Of a DNA stretch of 64,000 bases, positions 36,798 to 46,262 are shown piece after piece (the stretch's first letter is position 1; every line of letters starts with the position of its first letter). The stretch covers positions 124,001-188,000 of the forward strand of contig JACKOV010000002.1 in the NCBI GenBank assembly GCA_024234075.1. The letters are read 5' to 3'. A program made the translations under genes and the position numbers. The notes below the pieces were generated by a model. It was not told the DNA's origin. It saw nothing but the letters and a program-made list of their open reading frames with translations, and ran no database searches. Origin of the DNA: Nevskiaceae bacterium (lineage in GTDB: Bacteria; Pseudomonadota; Gammaproteobacteria; Steroidobacterales; Steroidobacteraceae).

Positions 36798-39020
36798 TCA
36801 ATCGTCGCGCTTGTGTACGTCTTCCTTGCGTGTCGCCAGCGTGCGCTTGACCGTCAGCACTTCCGGCATGCGGCGGATCACCCGCAGGATGCGGGCGAGA
36901 TGGCGACGGTCGCGCACCTTGACCTCGAATACCAGCACCGAGGTCTCGGTGTCGCGCTCCTCGAGTTCGACATGGTCGATATTGGTCTCGGTGCCGGCGA
37001 TCGCGGCCGCCACCGCCGCCAGCACACCCATCTGGTTGCGCACCTCGACGTGCAGTTCCGAGCCGAACATCCGGCTCGGATTGGTTTCCCAGGTGACCGA
37101 GATCCAGTTCTCCGGATGCTTGCGATAGTCGTCGACATTCGCGCAGACCTCGCGGTGCACGACGATGCCGCGGCCGGCCGAGAGGAAGGCCAGGATCGGG
37201 TCGCCGGGGATCGGGAAGCAGCAGCGCGCGTAAGTGACCAGCAGGCCTTCCGTGCCGGCGATCGCCAGCGGCACGGCCGGTGTCGTGGGCGCGCCGGCCG
37301 CGGCCTCGGCACGCGCTGACGCATTGCCTGGCACGGGCGAGACGAGACGGCGCGCGACCAGCGGGGCGAGCCGCTCGCCGAGGCCGATTTTCTCGAACAG
37401 CTCGTCGCGCTCCTGCATGCCGAGTTCGCCGAGTGCGGCGGTGATCGCCGATTCGTCGATGTTCTTCAGCGACAGCTTGAAATCGCCCAGCGCCTGGTTG
37501 AGCAGCCGCTGCCCGAGATCGATGGCTTCGGAACGCCGCAAGCCCTTGAGATACTGGCGGATCGCGGTCCGCGCCTTGGCGGTGACGACGAAATTCACCC
37601 AGGCCGGGTTCGGAGTCGCGCCCTTGGCGGTCACGATCTCGACGGTCTGGCCGTTGCGCAGCACGGTACGCAGCGGCGACAGCCGCCGGTCGACCTTGGC
37701 CGCGACGCAGCGGTTGCCGACGCCGGTGTGCACCGCATAGGCGAAGTCCACCACGGTCGCGCCGCGCGGCAGCCGCAGGATCTGGCCCTTGGGCGTGAAC
37801 ACGTAGACCTTGTCGGGGAAGAGATCGACCTTGACGCTTTCCAGGAACTCTTCCGAGTTGCCGCCTTCCTGCATCGCGACCAGGTTGGTCAGCCATTCGC
37901 GGGCGCGTTCCTGCTCGGTGCGCTGGTCGGTGCTGCCGCCGGCCTTGTATTTCCAGTGCGCGGCAATGCCCGACTCGGCGATGCGGTGCATGTCGTCGGT
38001 GCGGATCTGCACCTCGATCGGCACGCCGTTCGGCCCGAACAGCGTGGTGTGCAGCGACTGATAGCCGTTGATCCGCGGGATCGCGATGTAATCCTTGAAG
38101 CGCCCCGGCATCGGCTTGTAGACCGCATGCACCGCGCCGAGCGCGCGGTAGCAGGTGTCGGGCGTGTCGGTGATCACGCGCAGGCCGTAGACATCGACGA
38201 TCTCGTTGAGCGCCATCCGCTTGCGCAGCATCTTGCGGTAGATGCTGTAGAGATGTTTTTCGCGCGCCTCGACCCGGCCGGGAATGTCCTGCCGGGCGAG
38301 CTGCGTGCGGATCTGCTCGGCGATGTTGGAGAGAAACGCCTTCTGGTTGCCGCGTGCCCGCTTCAGCGTGCGCTCGAGCACCCGGTAGCGCTGCGGATAG
38401 AGGGCGCGAAAGCCGAGTTCCTCGAGCTCTATCTTGAGGCTGTACAGTCCGAGCCGTTCGGCGATCGGCGCATAGATGTCGAGCGTTTCCCGGGCGATCG
38501 CGCGCCGCCGCTGTGGCGGCATGCCGCCGATGGTGCGCATGTTGTGGGTGCGGTCGGCCAGCTTGACGAGGATGACGCGCAGGTCGCGCACCATCGCCAG
38601 CAGCATCTTGCGGAACGACTCCGCCTGCGCTTCTTCGCGGTTCTTGAACTTGATCTGGTCGAGCTTGGTGACCCCGTCGACGATCTCGGCCACGTTGTCG
38701 CCGAACTTGGCGGCGATCTCCGTCTTGGCGATCGGCGTGTCTTCGATGACGTCGTGCAGGATCGCCGCGACGATCGTGTCGGGGTCGAGCCGCAGCTCGG
38801 CGAGGATTTCGGCCGCGGCGACCGGATGGGAGATGTAGGGCTCGCCGGTCTTGCGCTTCTGGCCACGGTGGGCTTCGGCGCCGAACTCGGCTGCGACACG
38901 GATGCGCTCGACCTGGTCGGGCGGCAGATAGGCCTCTGCCGCGTGCAGTAGTCCCTTCAGTCCCGGGGTGCGCCGTGAGGCGCCGGGCAGGAGACCGAGG
39001 AGCGTCTGGGCATAGTCCAT
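36798..39020 (-). CDS. spoT: Bifunctional (p)ppGpp synthetase/hydrolase
   Basis: A 740-aa protein starting MDYAQTLLGLL (ATG 39020; upstream codons in frame belong to noncoding sequence). The HD hydrolase motif is intact (HPVAAAEILAELRLD and AAILHDVIEDT). The synthetase domain has GRFKDYIAIPRINGYQSLHTT; the RFKD motif is that of SpoT-type bifunctional enzymes, as opposed to ExDD in RelA. TGS and C-terminal ACT regulatory domains follow (RGATVVDFAYAVHTGVG; VEVRNQMGVLAAVAAAI). It sets the stringent response level. Confidence 0.95.
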   Translation of the reverse strand: MDYAQTLLGLLPGASRRTPGLKGLLHAAEAYLPPDQVERIRVAAEFGAEAHRGQKRKTGEPYISHPVAAAEILAELRLDPDTIVAAILHDVIEDTPIAKTEIAAKFGDNVAEIVDGVTKLDQIKFKNREEAQAESFRKMLLAMVRDLRVILVKLADRTHNMRTIGGMPPQRRRAIARETLDIYAPIAERLGLYSLKIELEELGFRALYPQRYRVLERTLKRARGNQKAFLSNIAEQIRTQLARQDIPGRVEAREKHLYSIYRKMLRKRMALNEIVDVYGLRVITDTPDTCYRALGAVHAVYKPMPGRFKDYIAIPRINGYQSLHTTLFGPNGVPIEVQIRTDDMHRIAESGIAAHWKYKAGGSTDQRTEQERAREWLTNLVAMQEGGNSEEFLESVKVDLFPDKVYVFTPKGQILRLPRGATVVDFAYAVHTGVGNRCVAAKVDRRLSPLRTVLRNGQTVEIVTAKGATPNPAWVNFVVTAKARTAIRQYLKGLRRSEAIDLGQRLLNQALGDFKLSLKNIDESAITAALGELGMQERDELFEKIGLGERLAPLVARRLVSPVPGNASARAEAAAGAPTTPAVPLAIAGTEGLLVTYARCCFPIPGDPILAFLSAGRGIVVHREVCANVDDYRKHPENWISVTWETNPSRMFGSELHVEVRNQMGVLAAVAAAIAGTETNIDHVELEERDTETSVLVFEVKVRDRRHLARILRVIRRMPEVLTVKRTLATRKEDVHKRDD

Positions 39021-39087
39021 GGCGGCTACCGCGCCGGGCTGGGGCTGTGACGCTCCGTTGGCTTGGCTCGGGCGCTGATGGAGTGAC

Positions 39088-39378
39088 TCAGTCTCCGAGG
39101 CCGAACTGCGGCGCGTGGAAGCCGGGCTCCGGCTCCATGATGTCGGGCAGCAGCGGCGCCGGCGGTTCCGGTTCGGGCTCCGGCTCCAGCAGCATTTCCG
39201 GCGTGATGTTGCCGGCGGCGATCTCGCGCAGCGCCAGCACCGTCGGCTTGTCGTTTTCCCAGGGCACGGTCGCCTCGGCACCATTGGCCAGGCGCCGGGC
39301 ACGCTGCGAGGCGAGCAGCACCAGCTGGAAGATGTTGTCGACGTTCTGCAGGCAATCTTCGACGGTGATACGCGCCAT
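39088..39378 (-). CDS. rpoZ: RNA polymerase omega subunit
   Basis: A 96-aa subunit starting MARITVEDCLQNVDNIFQLVLLASQRARRL, which is diagnostic. After residue 60 the tail contains an unusual run of Glu-Pro repeats (LEPEPEPEPPAPLLP). It lies between gmk and spoT, the normal order. Confidence 0.95.
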   Translation of the reverse strand: MARITVEDCLQNVDNIFQLVLLASQRARRLANGAEATVPWENDKPTVLALREIAAGNITPEMLLEPEPEPEPPAPLLPDIMEPEPGFHAPQFGLGD

Positions 39379-39470
39379 GTCGGTCCCTTCGGGAGATCCC
39401 GGAAATGCTTTCAGCGGACAGGTCGACCAGTATAGGCCAGAACAGGGGTCCCCGCCCAGTCGGGTGGTGG

Positions 39471-40106
39471 TCAGCCGAGCAGCCGGGAGACCAGCGGACG
39501 CAGGGCGGCACGGTCCGGTCCGAGATCGGCCGCCGCCACGCCCGCCGGGCTGCGGGCCGCAGCGACGATCCGCTGCAGATCGCGGACGGCGGCGTCGAAA
39601 TCGTCGTTGACGACCACGCAGTCGAACTCCACATGGTGCGCCATGTCGGTGACCGCATCGCGCAGCCGGCGGGCGATCACGTCCGGACTGTCCGTGCTGC
39701 GGCTGTGCAGGCGCTGTTCCAGCGCCTGCAGCGAGGGCGGCAGGACGAAGATCGAAATGCAGCCGGGCACCTTGGCACGCACCTGGCCGGCGCCCTGCCA
39801 GTCGATTTCGAGCACCACGTCGAAACCCGCGCCGAACGCGTTCTGCAGCGCGCCGAGGCTGGTGCCGTAGAAGTTGTCGAACACCGCGGCATGCTCGAGA
39901 AAGGCGTCGGCGTGCACCATCCGCTCGAAGCGCTCGCGGTCGACGAAGTGATAGTCGCGACCGTCGATCTCTTTCGGCCGCTGCGGGCGGGTGGTGTGCG
40001 AGACGCAGACCCGCAGCTTCGGCTCGCGTTCGAGCAGCGCCTTGACCAGGCTGGTCTTGCCGGCACCGGAGGGCGCCGCGATGACGAACAGCTGACGGTC
40101 GGGCAT
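39471..40106 (-). CDS. gmk: Guanylate kinase
   Basis: A 211-aa kinase phosphorylating GMP. The P-loop is APSGAGKTSLVKALLE at residues 10-25, the GMP-binding region SHTTRPQRPKEIDGRDYHFV follows. Walker B is in VVLEIDWQGAGQVR. In the canonical order yicC lies directly upstream; here yicC is 22 kb away at 62541. Confidence 0.95.
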   Translation of the reverse strand: MPDRQLFVIAAPSGAGKTSLVKALLEREPKLRVCVSHTTRPQRPKEIDGRDYHFVDRERFERMVHADAFLEHAAVFDNFYGTSLGALQNAFGAGFDVVLEIDWQGAGQVRAKVPGCISIFVLPPSLQALEQRLHSRSTDSPDVIARRLRDAVTDMAHHVEFDCVVVNDDFDAAVRDLQRIVAAARSPAGVAAADLGPDRAALRPLVSRLLG

Positions 40107-40338
40107 CAGCGCGAGCCCGAGTGGGCGTTCGGCCGCCGGGCGGCCATGGCGATGGGTCGAGTGCGGGGGCGCATGGTCACGAGCGTCGGGCGGTCCTGGC
40201 AGACGGTCCTGGTAGTGTTGTGATCGGGCAGGATTCTACCTTGCGCCCGTGCGGCGGCGCGTGATCGAAACTGCTGGCCAGGGCCGCTTTCCTGGAGCAA
40301 CGTCACAACTTGCCAGCGCTGAAACCCGGGGCCGTTGC
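40107..40338. other. Divergent promoter region gmk / alpha-hydroxyacid dehydrogenase
   Basis: 232 bp between divergent genes. It must contain both promoters. I could not identify convincing -35/-10 pairs or operator repeats. In the usual gene order yicC would end here, so this is the left boundary of inserted DNA in an evolutionary sense. Confidence 0.4.
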
Positions 40339-41487
<1,149 letters not shown>

Positions 41488-41500
41488 GAGCAGAAAGCAC

Positions 41501-41653
41501 ATGGTGGGTGTCGCATCTTCCCTGACCGACGTGGCTCAGGCGATCCAGTTGGCCATCGCGCTGGTCGTGGGTCTGGCCTTCTTCCGGCGCGAAGTACCTC
41601 TCGCGGCCACCTCGATCCGCATCTCCGGGGAGTCGTTGCATGACCGAACTTGA
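41501..41653 (+). CDS. Possible 50-aa small membrane-associated protein
   Basis: A 50-codon frame starting MVGVASSLTDVAQAIQL with one hydrophobic segment (IQLAIALVVGLAFF) and a good ribosome binding site (AGGAG 9 nt upstream). It begins 13 nt after the lldD stop and overlaps the start of the MazG-like gene by 14 nt. Translation is plausible from position and ribosome site; no family is recognised. Confidence 0.4.
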   Translation: MVGVASSLTDVAQAIQLAIALVVGLAFFRREVPLAATSIRISGESLHDRT

Positions 41654-41987
41654 TTCACTCCGCGACGAGTTGCGGCGTTTTTCCGCCGAGCGGGATTGGG
41701 ACCAATTTCATTCGCCGAAGAACTTGGCCGCGGCGCTCGCCGTTGAAGCGGCCGAGTTGCTCGAACCTTTCCAGTGGCTGAGCAGTGAGCAAAGCCGGCA
41801 GCTGTCTCCGCAAACGGCGGCGGCGGTCCGCAAGGAAATGGCGGATGTACTGCTGTACCTCGTGCGTCTGGCAGACCAGCTCGGAGTCGATCTGCTGGAG
41901 GCGGCCCGCTCCAAGATCGTCGAGAACGCCATCAAATACCCGGTGGAGAAGGCCAAAGGGTCCATGCGCAAATACACCGATCTGTAA
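41640..41987 (+). CDS. MazG-like nucleotide pyrophosphohydrolase
   Basis: A 115-aa all-alpha NTP pyrophosphatase of the MazG/RS21-C6 group. Metal-binding glutamates are in VEAAELLEPFQWL and the second helix motif is KEMADVLLYLVRLAD. Such enzymes hydrolyse non-canonical or excess nucleotides such as dCTP analogues. The single-domain length matches dCTP-pyrophosphatase-like members rather than E. coli MazG (263 aa). Confidence 0.85.
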   Translation: MTELDSLRDELRRFSAERDWDQFHSPKNLAAALAVEAAELLEPFQWLSSEQSRQLSPQTAAAVRKEMADVLLYLVRLADQLGVDLLEAARSKIVENAIKYPVEKAKGSMRKYTDL

Positions 41988-42105
41988 ACCCACCGCAAAG
42001 CATGCCGAGCGGATAGCCGCCCGGGTTGACGCCCACATCCGGCATCCGTGCCGCGTGTTTCGGCGATAATGCGAGCGACACTCGTATCGAGGTCAGTGTG
42101 GTGCG

Positions 42106-42309
42106 ATGAGCTCTGGAGAGCGGTTTGTGGCAGGAGCGCTCGGAACGCTGCTGGCGAGCACGGGGATTTATGTCGCGATCTTCGGTGAGGTTCCGGCGGC
42201 CTGGCGGTACCTGGCAGCCACCGTGCTGGTTTCGCTGGGCGCCAACGCCATCTACGGCGCGCTCAGGAACAAGCGGCCCTGGGTCTCGAAGATCGGGCCG
42301 TTGCCGTGA
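42106..42309 (+). CDS. Small two-helix membrane protein, unknown
   Basis: A 67-aa protein (MSSGERFVAGALGTLLASTG...) with two hydrophobic segments, AGALGTLLASTGIYVAIFG and YLAATVLVSLGANAIYGAL, and a short basic tail. I do not recognise a family. It stands alone between mazG-like and VOC genes. Confidence 0.5.
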   Translation: MSSGERFVAGALGTLLASTGIYVAIFGEVPAAWRYLAATVLVSLGANAIYGALRNKRPWVSKIGPLP

Positions 42310-42464
42310 CAGCCGCGTGGAATTCACCATGGGTGGCGATTGGTCAGAGCGGCCGGAGATTCCCGGTCGCAATGGATTGCGCCACTGTGCACCGCCGTAA
42401 CCACGCCGGTCCGAGCGTGCGAGCTTTGGAAAAGCGCTAAACTGGCCCCTCCTCCCGCGGAGCA

Positions 42465-43580
42465 ATGACCATGTCCCACGAGAACCCGGAAGGCATCGAT
42501 CGTCGCAAGCGAGACCTGGTCAAATCGGCCGGCGGACTGATGCTGGCCGCCGCGGCCGCGTTGCCGGCCTCGCGGCTTGCCTTCGCACAGGCTGCCCCCG
42601 CTGCCCCCGCTGCCCCCGCTGCCCCTGGGGCGGGTGTATCCGCATGGGGCGATCCGGCCACGCTGGTCTCCGCAATCGGCGCGGGCACCTTGGCGGTGGC
42701 CAGCCTTGCTGAGTCGACCGAGGCCTATCGCAAGGGATTCGGCTATGTCGAGCATTGGCGCGGACCGATTCCGAAGGCCGCAGCCGAATTCTGGGGCGCA
42801 CCCGCGATGGCGGGGCGGAATGCGGCAGTGCTTGGTCCCAAGGGCGTCCAGCGTGGCATGCTGCGCATCGTCGAGCTCGGCAAGGACTTCCAGCAGGTGT
42901 CTTACCACGACACGCAGGGATGGCTCGCGCTCGAGATCCAGGTTGTCACTCCCGAGGCCGTGATCAGTCGGCTCAAGGGTCTGCCCTTCGTTCACACGGG
43001 TGGTCCGGGGCTCGCGATGGACCCGGCCGGCAAGCCACTCTATCGGGCCGTGCAGTTCACGGGGCCGTCGGGCGAGCCGCTGAACATGACGCAGCACATG
43101 TTGCTGAATACATTGGCGCCCCTGAAATCCAACGTGGTCGGTCCGTTGTTTTATCAGACCCTGGCGACGGCGCAGTACCCGGCGACCAAAGAGTTCTACC
43201 TGCAGACTCTCGGACTCAAAATGCGCCTGGAAATGGACAGCCGACGCACGAGCATTGTCGAGAAGCTGGGCCTGCCGAAGGATCAGCGCTTCAAACTGGC
43301 AGCGGTTCGGATGCCGGAGTTCTGCTCGATAGAGCTCGACGAATATCCACAAGGGACACCGCAGCGGCCGGCCTCGCCGGGGTGTTTTGCGGCCGGTGTC
43401 GCCATGTGCACGATGACCACGCAGAATCTCGACGCGGTGAAGGCGGCGCTGACAAAGGCCAGGATCAAGTTCGCCGAGACCGCCTCGAATGCATGCCCGC
43501 CGTTCCAGGGCTCACGCGCGATTTTCTGTCTGGGTCGTGCCGGCGAGCGGATCGAAGTGATCGAAGTCGCGAAGGCCTAG
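42465..43580 (+). CDS. Tat-exported tandem VOC protein
   Basis: A 371-aa protein with a twin-arginine leader (DRRKRDLVKSAGGLMLAAAAAL) ending at about ASRLAFA, an Ala-Pro repeat linker, then two VOC modules (from VASLAESTEAYRKGFGYVEHW and from QTLATAQYPATKEFYLQTLGL). Tat export suggests folding, perhaps with a metal, before export to the periplasm. The substrate is unknown. The architecture mirrors the lipoprotein at 1118-2260. It is convergent with the MDR oxidoreductase. Confidence 0.75.
   Translation: MTMSHENPEGIDRRKRDLVKSAGGLMLAAAAALPASRLAFAQAAPAAPAAPAAPGAGVSAWGDPATLVSAIGAGTLAVASLAESTEAYRKGFGYVEHWRGPIPKAAAEFWGAPAMAGRNAAVLGPKGVQRGMLRIVELGKDFQQVSYHDTQGWLALEIQVVTPEAVISRLKGLPFVHTGGPGLAMDPAGKPLYRAVQFTGPSGEPLNMTQHMLLNTLAPLKSNVVGPLFYQTLATAQYPATKEFYLQTLGLKMRLEMDSRRTSIVEKLGLPKDQRFKLAAVRMPEFCSIELDEYPQGTPQRPASPGCFAAGVAMCTMTTQNLDAVKAALTKARIKFAETASNACPPFQGSRAIFCLGRAGERIEVIEVAKA
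42591..42626 (+). repeat. Four 9-bp tandem repeats encoding Ala-Ala-Pro
   Basis: The unit GCTGCCCCC occurs four times (last copy ends in T). Each unit adds three residues to the linker after the Tat leader, so copy-number change would alter linker length without a frameshift. Confidence 0.9.
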
Positions 43581-43603
43581 CGCGGATAGCGACAGGCCCG
43601 GGA

Positions 43604-43637
43604 GCTTCGCGCGGCGCATCAACGCGACGAGCGAAGC
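43604..43637. terminator. Possible bidirectional hairpin terminator
   Basis: Inverted repeat GCTTCGC (43604-43610) and GCGAAGC (43631-43637) lies between the convergent VOC and MDR genes. No T-run follows, so its activity is uncertain. Confidence 0.3.
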
Positions 43638-43638
43638 C

Positions 43639-44718
43639 TCAGATCTCTCCGCCGATGCGGATCAGTCCGCGACCGAGCAGCGTGCGCTCTTCCGATGCAC
43701 GATGCAGGTCAGCAACCTTTTCGAGCGGCACCGCTTCCGCGATCGGGAACTTCCACTGACTGCTCCGCAGCTTGGGGAGGATTTCCTTCAGCTCCGCGCC
43801 CTGTGTCGTGGCGATTCCGTCGCCGACGACGAAGCCGCGCACGCCGAGGGAGCCGCGGATCAGTGTCGGGATGCTGATCTGTGGCGCCGCCCCACTCATC
43901 GCGCCGATGAAGATGACCTGGCCGAGCGGCGCGAGAGCATCGAAGTTCTTCAGTGCACCTTCGCCCTGGTTGCCGTCGAAGATGAACTGCGCGCCGCGTC
44001 CGCCGGTGGTGAACGCCTTGACTCTCTTCGGCCAGTCCGGATCGGCGCGATAGTCGAGCCATAGATCGGCTTGCACTTGTTCACGTCCCCAGGCGATCTT
44101 GGCAGGACTGCCGACGAGCGCAACCACCTTGCAGCCGAGCTCGCGGCCGATCTGCACCAGCATCAATCCGACCGAGCCTGCGGCAGCGTGCACGACGATG
44201 ACATCGTCGGCTCGGACGCGCGCGACCGTGTGCAGCAGATGCCACGCGGTGACGGCAGGGCCGACGCCCACCGTGCCGAGCTTCCAGTCGAAGCCTTCTG
44301 GAATGGGCTTCGCCTGCGCGGCGTCACAGACGGCATAGTCAGCGTAGCCGCCGAAGCCGCTGCCGGTCACGCGCTCGCCGATGCGCTGCGGGTCGACACC
44401 CGCGCCAACCTTCGTGATCCGCCCGCTGTAGGTGCCGCCCATCACGAAGGGCAGGGGCGGGTGATAGGGAAACTGGCCGGAGCGGATCAGGGAGTCGGTC
44501 GGCGAGAGGCCGGCGTAGGCCACCTGGATCTGCACCTGACCGGCATTGGGGACGGGAATCGGGATTTGCGAGACCCTGAGGACGTCAGGGCCGCCATATT
44601 TCTCGAGTACGACCGCACGCATGGTGTTTCCTTCGGCGGCCGTGGTTCGCCCGCTGGCTGTGCCCGCGGCAATCATCAGCGTACCGAAGGCACGGCGTGT
44701 CATGGGTGAGTGGGTCAT
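43639..44718 (-). CDS. MDR-family zinc-independent quinone oxidoreductase with Tat-like leader
   Basis: A 359-aa protein. Residues 33 onward (MRAVVLEKYGGPDVLRVSQI) are a typical medium-chain reductase of the NADPH:quinone type: GSGFGGYADYAVCDAAQ, the Rossmann motif VVHAAAGSVGLMLVQIGRELG and no structural zinc cysteines. The first 32 residues contain TRRAFGTLMIAAGTASG, a twin-arginine-like segment with a short hydrophobic core. If the ATG at 44622 is used the protein is cytosolic, as expected for an NADPH enzyme. Confidence 0.8.
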   Translation of the reverse strand: MTHSPMTRRAFGTLMIAAGTASGRTTAAEGNTMRAVVLEKYGGPDVLRVSQIPIPVPNAGQVQIQVAYAGLSPTDSLIRSGQFPYHPPLPFVMGGTYSGRITKVGAGVDPQRIGERVTGSGFGGYADYAVCDAAQAKPIPEGFDWKLGTVGVGPAVTAWHLLHTVARVRADDVIVVHAAAGSVGLMLVQIGRELGCKVVALVGSPAKIAWGREQVQADLWLDYRADPDWPKRVKAFTTGGRGAQFIFDGNQGEGALKNFDALAPLGQVIFIGAMSGAAPQISIPTLIRGSLGVRGFVVGDGIATTQGAELKEILPKLRSSQWKFPIAEAVPLEKVADLHRASEERTLLGRGLIRIGGEI

Positions 44719-44833
44719 GGTGGCGGTCGCTACTTGTTTGGGAGGTGTTGGCCGGTACTGTGGAGAGCGGCGCGGTCATGCGCTGGTCAGTCGTCGCGCG
44801 GCAGGAGGCCGCGCAATTCCGCGGGCACTCCCG

Positions 44834-44865
44834 GGACGCTACTCGATGTTCGGCACCTGCTCGCG
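44834..44865. repeat. Left junction (att copy 1): displaced yicC 3' end
   Basis: The 27 bp at 44839-44865 match the last nine codons of yicC (62541-62567) with three mismatches and read on the minus strand as REQVPNIE and a stop. The similarity stops just outside this core toward the element, as expected for site-specific integration. Confidence 0.85.
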
Positions 44866-44921
44866 ACGAGTGCTTGTAGTGTGTTGATTCATATCAGTTC
44901 CCGGTAGCTTCGGATTAACCT

Positions 44922-44941
44922 GGCTACATCGTTAGCTACAT
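44922..44941. repeat. Arm-type repeats at left end of element 1
   Basis: Two copies of a (t/g)agctacat-like motif (GGCTACAT 44922-44929, TAGCTACAT 44933-44941). The same motif recurs near both other junctions, suggesting integrase arm-binding sites. Confidence 0.55.
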
Positions 44942-44993
44942 GGTCCGCGATGGCTCCGAGGGCCGATCTCGTGTCGTCCGCTTACTCGTTGCG

Positions 44994-45011
44994 TTGAGTA
45001 AATTTACTCAA
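44994..45011. repeat. Perfect 18-bp palindrome downstream of the GNAT toxin
   Basis: TTGAGTAAA followed directly by its reverse complement TTTACTCAA. It lies 66 nt beyond the toxin stop, not in a known promoter. It could be a regulator or recombination-factor site. Confidence 0.8.
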
Positions 45012-45077
45012 TGGCGTCGCCTACGGCGAGGCGATCAAGAGTTTCATTTAGCCGAGCCCTGACGTTGCAATCAGCCG

Positions 45078-45563
45078 TCAGCTGCCAAGCCCCAGGTAGA
45101 GCGTCATGGGTTCGTCGGAGAATGCGACGAACCCGTAGTGCTCATAGAACTGCCGGGCGTTCTCGTCCTTCGCATCCACGATCAACGCATAGGCTGCTAC
45201 ATCGGTCCGTGCTTTCAGGCAGCGATCGACGGCACAGGCGAGCAACAGCTTGCCGATGCCTTGCCCGTGCCGGTCCTTGCGGATCGCCAACCGGCCCATG
45301 CGGAAGCAAGGCACCGGGTAGCGAGGCAATTTCTTGCGGTCACTTTCCCGCAGTTCCGCGGCGTCCACCTGGGCTGCGCTCAGGCAGTAGTAACCCAGAA
45401 TCTCCGTCGGCGCGTCGGTATCCACCAGCACGAACGGCGTGCTGACGCCTTTGCGCCGGTGCTGCTCGGCAAGGCGCTTCAGGTAATCGTTGAGTTCGGG
45501 AACCCCGCAATCGAAGCCGGCGCGGTCGTGCACAGCGACATCGAGCCCGCGCTCCTCAAGCAC
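45078..45563 (-). CDS. GNAT toxin (TacT/AtaT family acetyltransferase)
   Basis: A 161-aa GCN5-type acetyltransferase. The acetyl-CoA loop is RKDRHGQGIGKLLL; the catalytic-region tyrosine is in FYEHYGFVAF. The N-terminal FDCGVPELNDYLKRLAEQHRRKGVS is typical of the toxin subfamily that acetylates the amino group of aminoacyl-tRNA and stops translation. It overlaps the DUF1778 antitoxin by 8 nt, the standard order with the antitoxin first. Confidence 0.9.
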   Translation of the reverse strand: MLEERGLDVAVHDRAGFDCGVPELNDYLKRLAEQHRRKGVSTPFVLVDTDAPTEILGYYCLSAAQVDAAELRESDRKKLPRYPVPCFRMGRLAIRKDRHGQGIGKLLLACAVDRCLKARTDVAAYALIVDAKDENARQFYEHYGFVAFSDEPMTLYLGLGS

Positions 45564-45831
45564 GACGGACTTTCCGTCGCGCCTCCTTCAGCGCCTGCGA
45601 CAGGTGCGCGTTCGGCTCGAAAGGGCCGCTGACGGCCGCCGCGAACTGCGCAAAGTCGCGCTCGCTGAGCACGACGCGTGTTTCACGTTCGAGCAACGCC
45701 TGGGCCTTCTCCTTGGCAGCTGCGCGCACGAAGCCGGCCATCGTGGTCCCCATGAGCGCAGCAGCCCGCGCGACGATCTTCTTCTCGCCGGAATCCAGCT
45801 TGAGATCGAAGCGGGCGGTTGAGGTGGTCAT
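45556..45831 (-). CDS. DUF1778 ribbon-helix-helix antitoxin (TacA-like)
   Basis: A 91-aa protein. The N-terminus (TARFDLKLDSGEKKIVARAAALMGTTMAGFVRAAA) is a ribbon-helix-helix DNA-binding domain; the C-terminal stretch containing VVLSERDFAQFAAAV and PNAHLSQAL binds and neutralises the GNAT toxin in related systems. The pair should repress its own promoter through the palindrome at 45850-45866. Confidence 0.9.
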   Translation of the reverse strand: MTTSTARFDLKLDSGEKKIVARAAALMGTTMAGFVRAAAKEKAQALLERETRVVLSERDFAQFAAAVSGPFEPNAHLSQALKEARRKVRRA

Positions 45832-45849
45832 GACTGGATCTCCTGAGCG

Positions 45850-45866
45850 TACGGTATTTTACCGTA
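45850..45866 (-). promoter_or_regulatory. Operator palindrome in the GNAT TA promoter
   Basis: TACGGTA, 3 bp, TACCGTA: a perfect 7+7 inverted repeat ending 18 nt before the antitoxin ATG. Ribbon-helix-helix antitoxins of this type bind such short repeats, so autoregulation is likely. Confidence 0.7.
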
Positions 45867-45961
45867 TCATGGCAATTGAGGGCAATCGGATCTTCATTTA
45901 GCGGATTGGCCGGTCCGACGATCAACAGCGAACAAATACATTTGCGATTCCGCAGGTTGCA

Positions 45962-46262
45962 TATTCAAGGCTTTTCTTGGCGCGAGGCCCTTTGTGCCCC
46001 GCCAGGGAGCTTCCCGGGCGGGAGCGATCGGAGCCGCAAACATGGTCCGCTCGCTCGATACTGCTCTATTCGCCCCGCCAGCCAGCTCTGCACCTCCGCC
46101 TCCACCCACCCCACAGCCCGCGCACCAATCCGCACACGGCACGGAAACCGGCGTTCGGATTCCAGCTGGTAGATCATCGAGCGTCCCAGGCCAGTGGCTT
46201 TGCAGACTTGCGGTAGACGCAACATCTGTACGCACGGCATTGGCGAGCGGGAATTGTCGGGC
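45962..46262. repeat. 300-bp repeat copy 1 (alpA region)
   Basis: This stretch closely matches 48627-48927 over the alpA coding region and its 3' side. The copies share one origin, linking elements 1 and 2. Confidence 0.85.

Noticed and set aside
36427..37896. N-terminal 490 codons in frame with recG
   Set aside because: They run antisense-phase through ridA and spoT sequence in another frame and have no RecG similarity; RecG ends its known length at about residue 700.
39021..39302. Upstream extension of spoT
   Set aside because: Overlaps rpoZ in another frame; similarity to SpoT begins at MDYAQTLL.
42591..42626. 9-bp repeats as a phase-variation switch
   Set aside because: The unit is a multiple of three, so copy change cannot shift the frame; it only alters linker length.
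44719..44838. Terminator hairpin left of the first junction
   Set aside because: GCGCGGC/GCCGCGC can pair, but there is no T-run and its relation to any transcript is unclear.
44834..44865. Element borders as insertion-sequence inverted repeats
   Set aside because: The repeats are direct, match the yicC 3' end and are paired with a tyrosine integrase; no transposase is present.
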